NCBI GenBank assembly: GCA_945622055.1
Contig: CALZBV010000002.1
Coordinates: forward strand, 1 to 34,194
Reading direction: 5' to 3'
DNA: 34,194 bases
From: an uncultured Clostridia bacterium
GTDB lineage: Bacteria; Bacillota; Clostridia; Lachnospirales; Lachnospiraceae
A program made the position numbers and the translations under genes. The notes beneath the pieces were generated by a model, which was not told where the DNA came from, searched no databases, and was given only the letters and a program-made list of their open reading frames with translations. This document shows, in pieces, positions 32,737 through 34,194 of this stretch (position 1 is the first letter of the stretch; each line of letters opens with the position of its first letter).

Positions 32737-33951
32737 ATGAGAGAAAAGTTTAATACGATTACAGAAAGTACAACGGTAAAATATGTAGAGAGTAAAAAGA
32801 ATTCCGTCAGCAGAATGAAAGAAATCCTTAACTCCTTTCGTGTATATCGGGATGGATTTGCCGGAATTCATTATCAGTTAGGTGAGGTAAAGGATGAGGA
32901 GGGCTATAAAAAGGCAGAGGAGGGGCTTTCAAGAAAGCGTCCATACCCTTTTGAGCCGGAAACCGGAATGAGAAAGCGCGATATGACAGAACGGAAGCTT
33001 TCGGACCGTGAGCTTCTGGAGATTTCCGAGGATAACATGGAATATCTCAGGAAGAATTATCCGGATTTTACGTTCTCCGGGTCCTTTGGTACGCAGGACG
33101 TAAAGAAAACAAGACAAAATGAAAACGGAATGGATTATTGTAACATTGATTACAGTGTGAATGTAGGAATCGGCTTTAAGCATAAGGACAGTAAGGATAT
33201 CTCGGACGGCGGGTTCAGCTTTTGTCTTCGCGACTATGACAGCAAGGTCTTCTATAAAATGGCGGATGATTATCTTGCAAATTATAACAAAATGGTTGAT
33301 TTTCCTGAAGAACTCATTATCGACGAGCAGTATTACGGTATCGTCGGCCAGCTCGGTTCCTATCTGAACGGGGAAAATCTGGCACTGAAGACCTCGCTGC
33401 TTACAGGGAAAATCGGACAGCAGGTGTTTTCTGAGCGCTTTACGCTTGCCCATGATGTAAGTGACAAAGAAACCTGGTTTCATCCGTTCTGGGACGGTGA
33501 TGGCTGCACCCTGAAAAATGACAGACTTTTGTTGATTGACCACGGAAAAATACTTACAGGGTATGCATCCAAGAAGGATGCGCAGAAGTACAATATTTTG
33601 CATACCGGACCGGCTTATTCGGACAATGCCGATATTCCGGGAACAGGTGGACTTAACCTCCGGATTGACAGAAGTACCAAAACGGTAAAAGAGCTTTTGG
33701 ACGGGAGATATGCGGTTATTCCGGTAATGAGCTATGGCGGGGGCTTTAATGAAAAAGGAGAATATACCATGCCGGTTCATTCCAGCCTTTTGTTTGATGG
33801 GGAAAAGATACTTGGAAAGCTTCCGCCGTTTACGATTATCAGTAATATTTTTGACATGTTTGGAAAGGATTTTATCGGCGTTGGAAGCGACCAGCCGGTT
33901 TTCCATGACAAACAGATTCTTTTCAGGGTAAAACGCGGTGAAATGAAATAA
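32737..33951 (+). CDS. TldE/PmbA-type protease partner
   Basis: A 404-residue relative of TldD lacking the HExxxH motif, which is the mark of TldE (PmbA), the non-catalytic partner. It shares the family fold: DGFAGIHYQLGEV, GDGCTLKNDRLLLIDHGKILTGYASKKDA, then PGTGGLNLRIDRS and the end FIGVGSDQPVF. The start at 32737 follows a GGGGGA site; a longer in-frame start at 32701 has no good site. It probably forms a complex with the TldD encoded upstream. Confidence 0.8.
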   Translation: MREKFNTITESTTVKYVESKKNSVSRMKEILNSFRVYRDGFAGIHYQLGEVKDEEGYKKAEEGLSRKRPYPFEPETGMRKRDMTERKLSDRELLEISEDNMEYLRKNYPDFTFSGSFGTQDVKKTRQNENGMDYCNIDYSVNVGIGFKHKDSKDISDGGFSFCLRDYDSKVFYKMADDYLANYNKMVDFPEELIIDEQYYGIVGQLGSYLNGENLALKTSLLTGKIGQQVFSERFTLAHDVSDKETWFHPFWDGDGCTLKNDRLLLIDHGKILTGYASKKDAQKYNILHTGPAYSDNADIPGTGGLNLRIDRSTKTVKELLDGRYAVIPVMSYGGGFNEKGEYTMPVHSSLLFDGEKILGKLPPFTIISNIFDMFGKDFIGVGSDQPVFHDKQILFRVKRGEMK

Positions 33952-34051
33952 CAGGAGTTTATATTATAAAGGACGGGTCTTTGCGGGGATGAAGGGACTA
34001 AATTAAAAGGGGAAGAAAGAAAATGAAAAAGTGAGGAGCATTTCATAATAA

Positions 34052-34100
34052 GGCGTTCGGACCTGTATGCAGGAATGTGTACAGGTCCGGGGCCTTTTTA
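34052..34100 (+). terminator. Terminator after the tldD-tldE operon
   Basis: CGGACCTGT (34058-34066), 14-base loop, ACAGGTCCG (34081-34089), then GGGCC and T5 (34095-34099). Nothing recognizable is seen from 34101 to the window end. Confidence 0.85.
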
Positions 34101-34194
34101 TGGTTGTAGGTTTTGCTGTTTCGCCGTTTTCATGAAACACAGGTGTTCGGATTAAAATTTGGCTGTATAAGTATTCTTTGGTTGTTTTCCACAA

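Noticed and set aside
34003-34194. 63-residue open frame on the minus strand at the window end
   Set aside because: It runs through a clear terminator, has no ribosome site, and its composition is unlike the neighbours.

Overview
The window looks like a chromosomal segment of an anaerobic, low-to-mid G+C Firmicute, most likely a Lachnospiraceae (Clostridia) relative. The reasons are purine-rich Shine-Dalgarno sites and sigma-A promoters throughout, a FeoB-associated Cys-rich membrane peptide, a DUF951 protein, a lysine riboswitch on dapA, a CotH-type protein, and the order rpmG-secE-nusG-rplK-rplA. No phage, transposase, CRISPR array, tRNA or rRNA gene was found. The species assignment is inference.

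Layout. 1-1336: 3' end of feoB and its small Cys-rich partner. 1385-2629 (-): DUF1015 protein. 2834-4081: a two-gene signalling unit, a CheX-type protein with an MshEN-like N-terminal repeat domain followed by a stand-alone CheY. 4082-4361: a region dense in inverted repeats. 4362-5606 (-): CgeB-like glycosyltransferase. 5836-9928: prfC (RF3), then a CotH-kinase-type surface protein with a 15-bp tandem repeat. 9943-11362: an ECF sigma factor with its own ECF-type promoter and a membrane anti-sigma-like protein. 11430-11756 (-): small acidic membrane protein. 12062-15596: a methyl-accepting chemotaxis protein and a truncated solute-binding lipoprotein. 15610-16299: MgtC-family protein. 16368-17570 (-): membrane-anchored SurA/PrsA-like foldase. 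17699-22745: a dipeptide/oligopeptide ABC operon (binding protein, two permeases, fused double ATPase). 22848-24927: lysine riboswitch, dapA, dapB. 25044-25769 (-): secreted Ig-like protein, divergent from 26036-28489 (OmpR-type regulator, histidine kinase, DUF951). 28552-31199: rpmG, secE, nusG, rplK, rplA. 31252-33951: tldD and tldE/pmbA-like protease genes.

How the genes work together. Lysine synthesis is closed off by an aptamer-terminator when lysine is abundant. The rplK and rplA genes each have a leader resembling the L1-binding site of 23S rRNA, so L1 probably represses both. The two-component regulator probably acts on the divergent Ig-like gene through 11-bp-spaced direct repeats. 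The ECF sigma factor probably drives its own operon. Chemotaxis elements (MCP, CheX-like, CheY) are spread over the first half.

Most promising for novelty: the CheX-like protein with possible c-di-GMP-binding repeats next to CheY; a dispersed hairpin repeat present at about 4150 and 23138; the two L1-mimic leaders; a hairpin placed between the Shine-Dalgarno and the start codon of the foldase gene; and the three Pho-box-like repeats between the Ig-like gene and the two-component system. No database search or folding program was run; all assignments are from reading the sequence.
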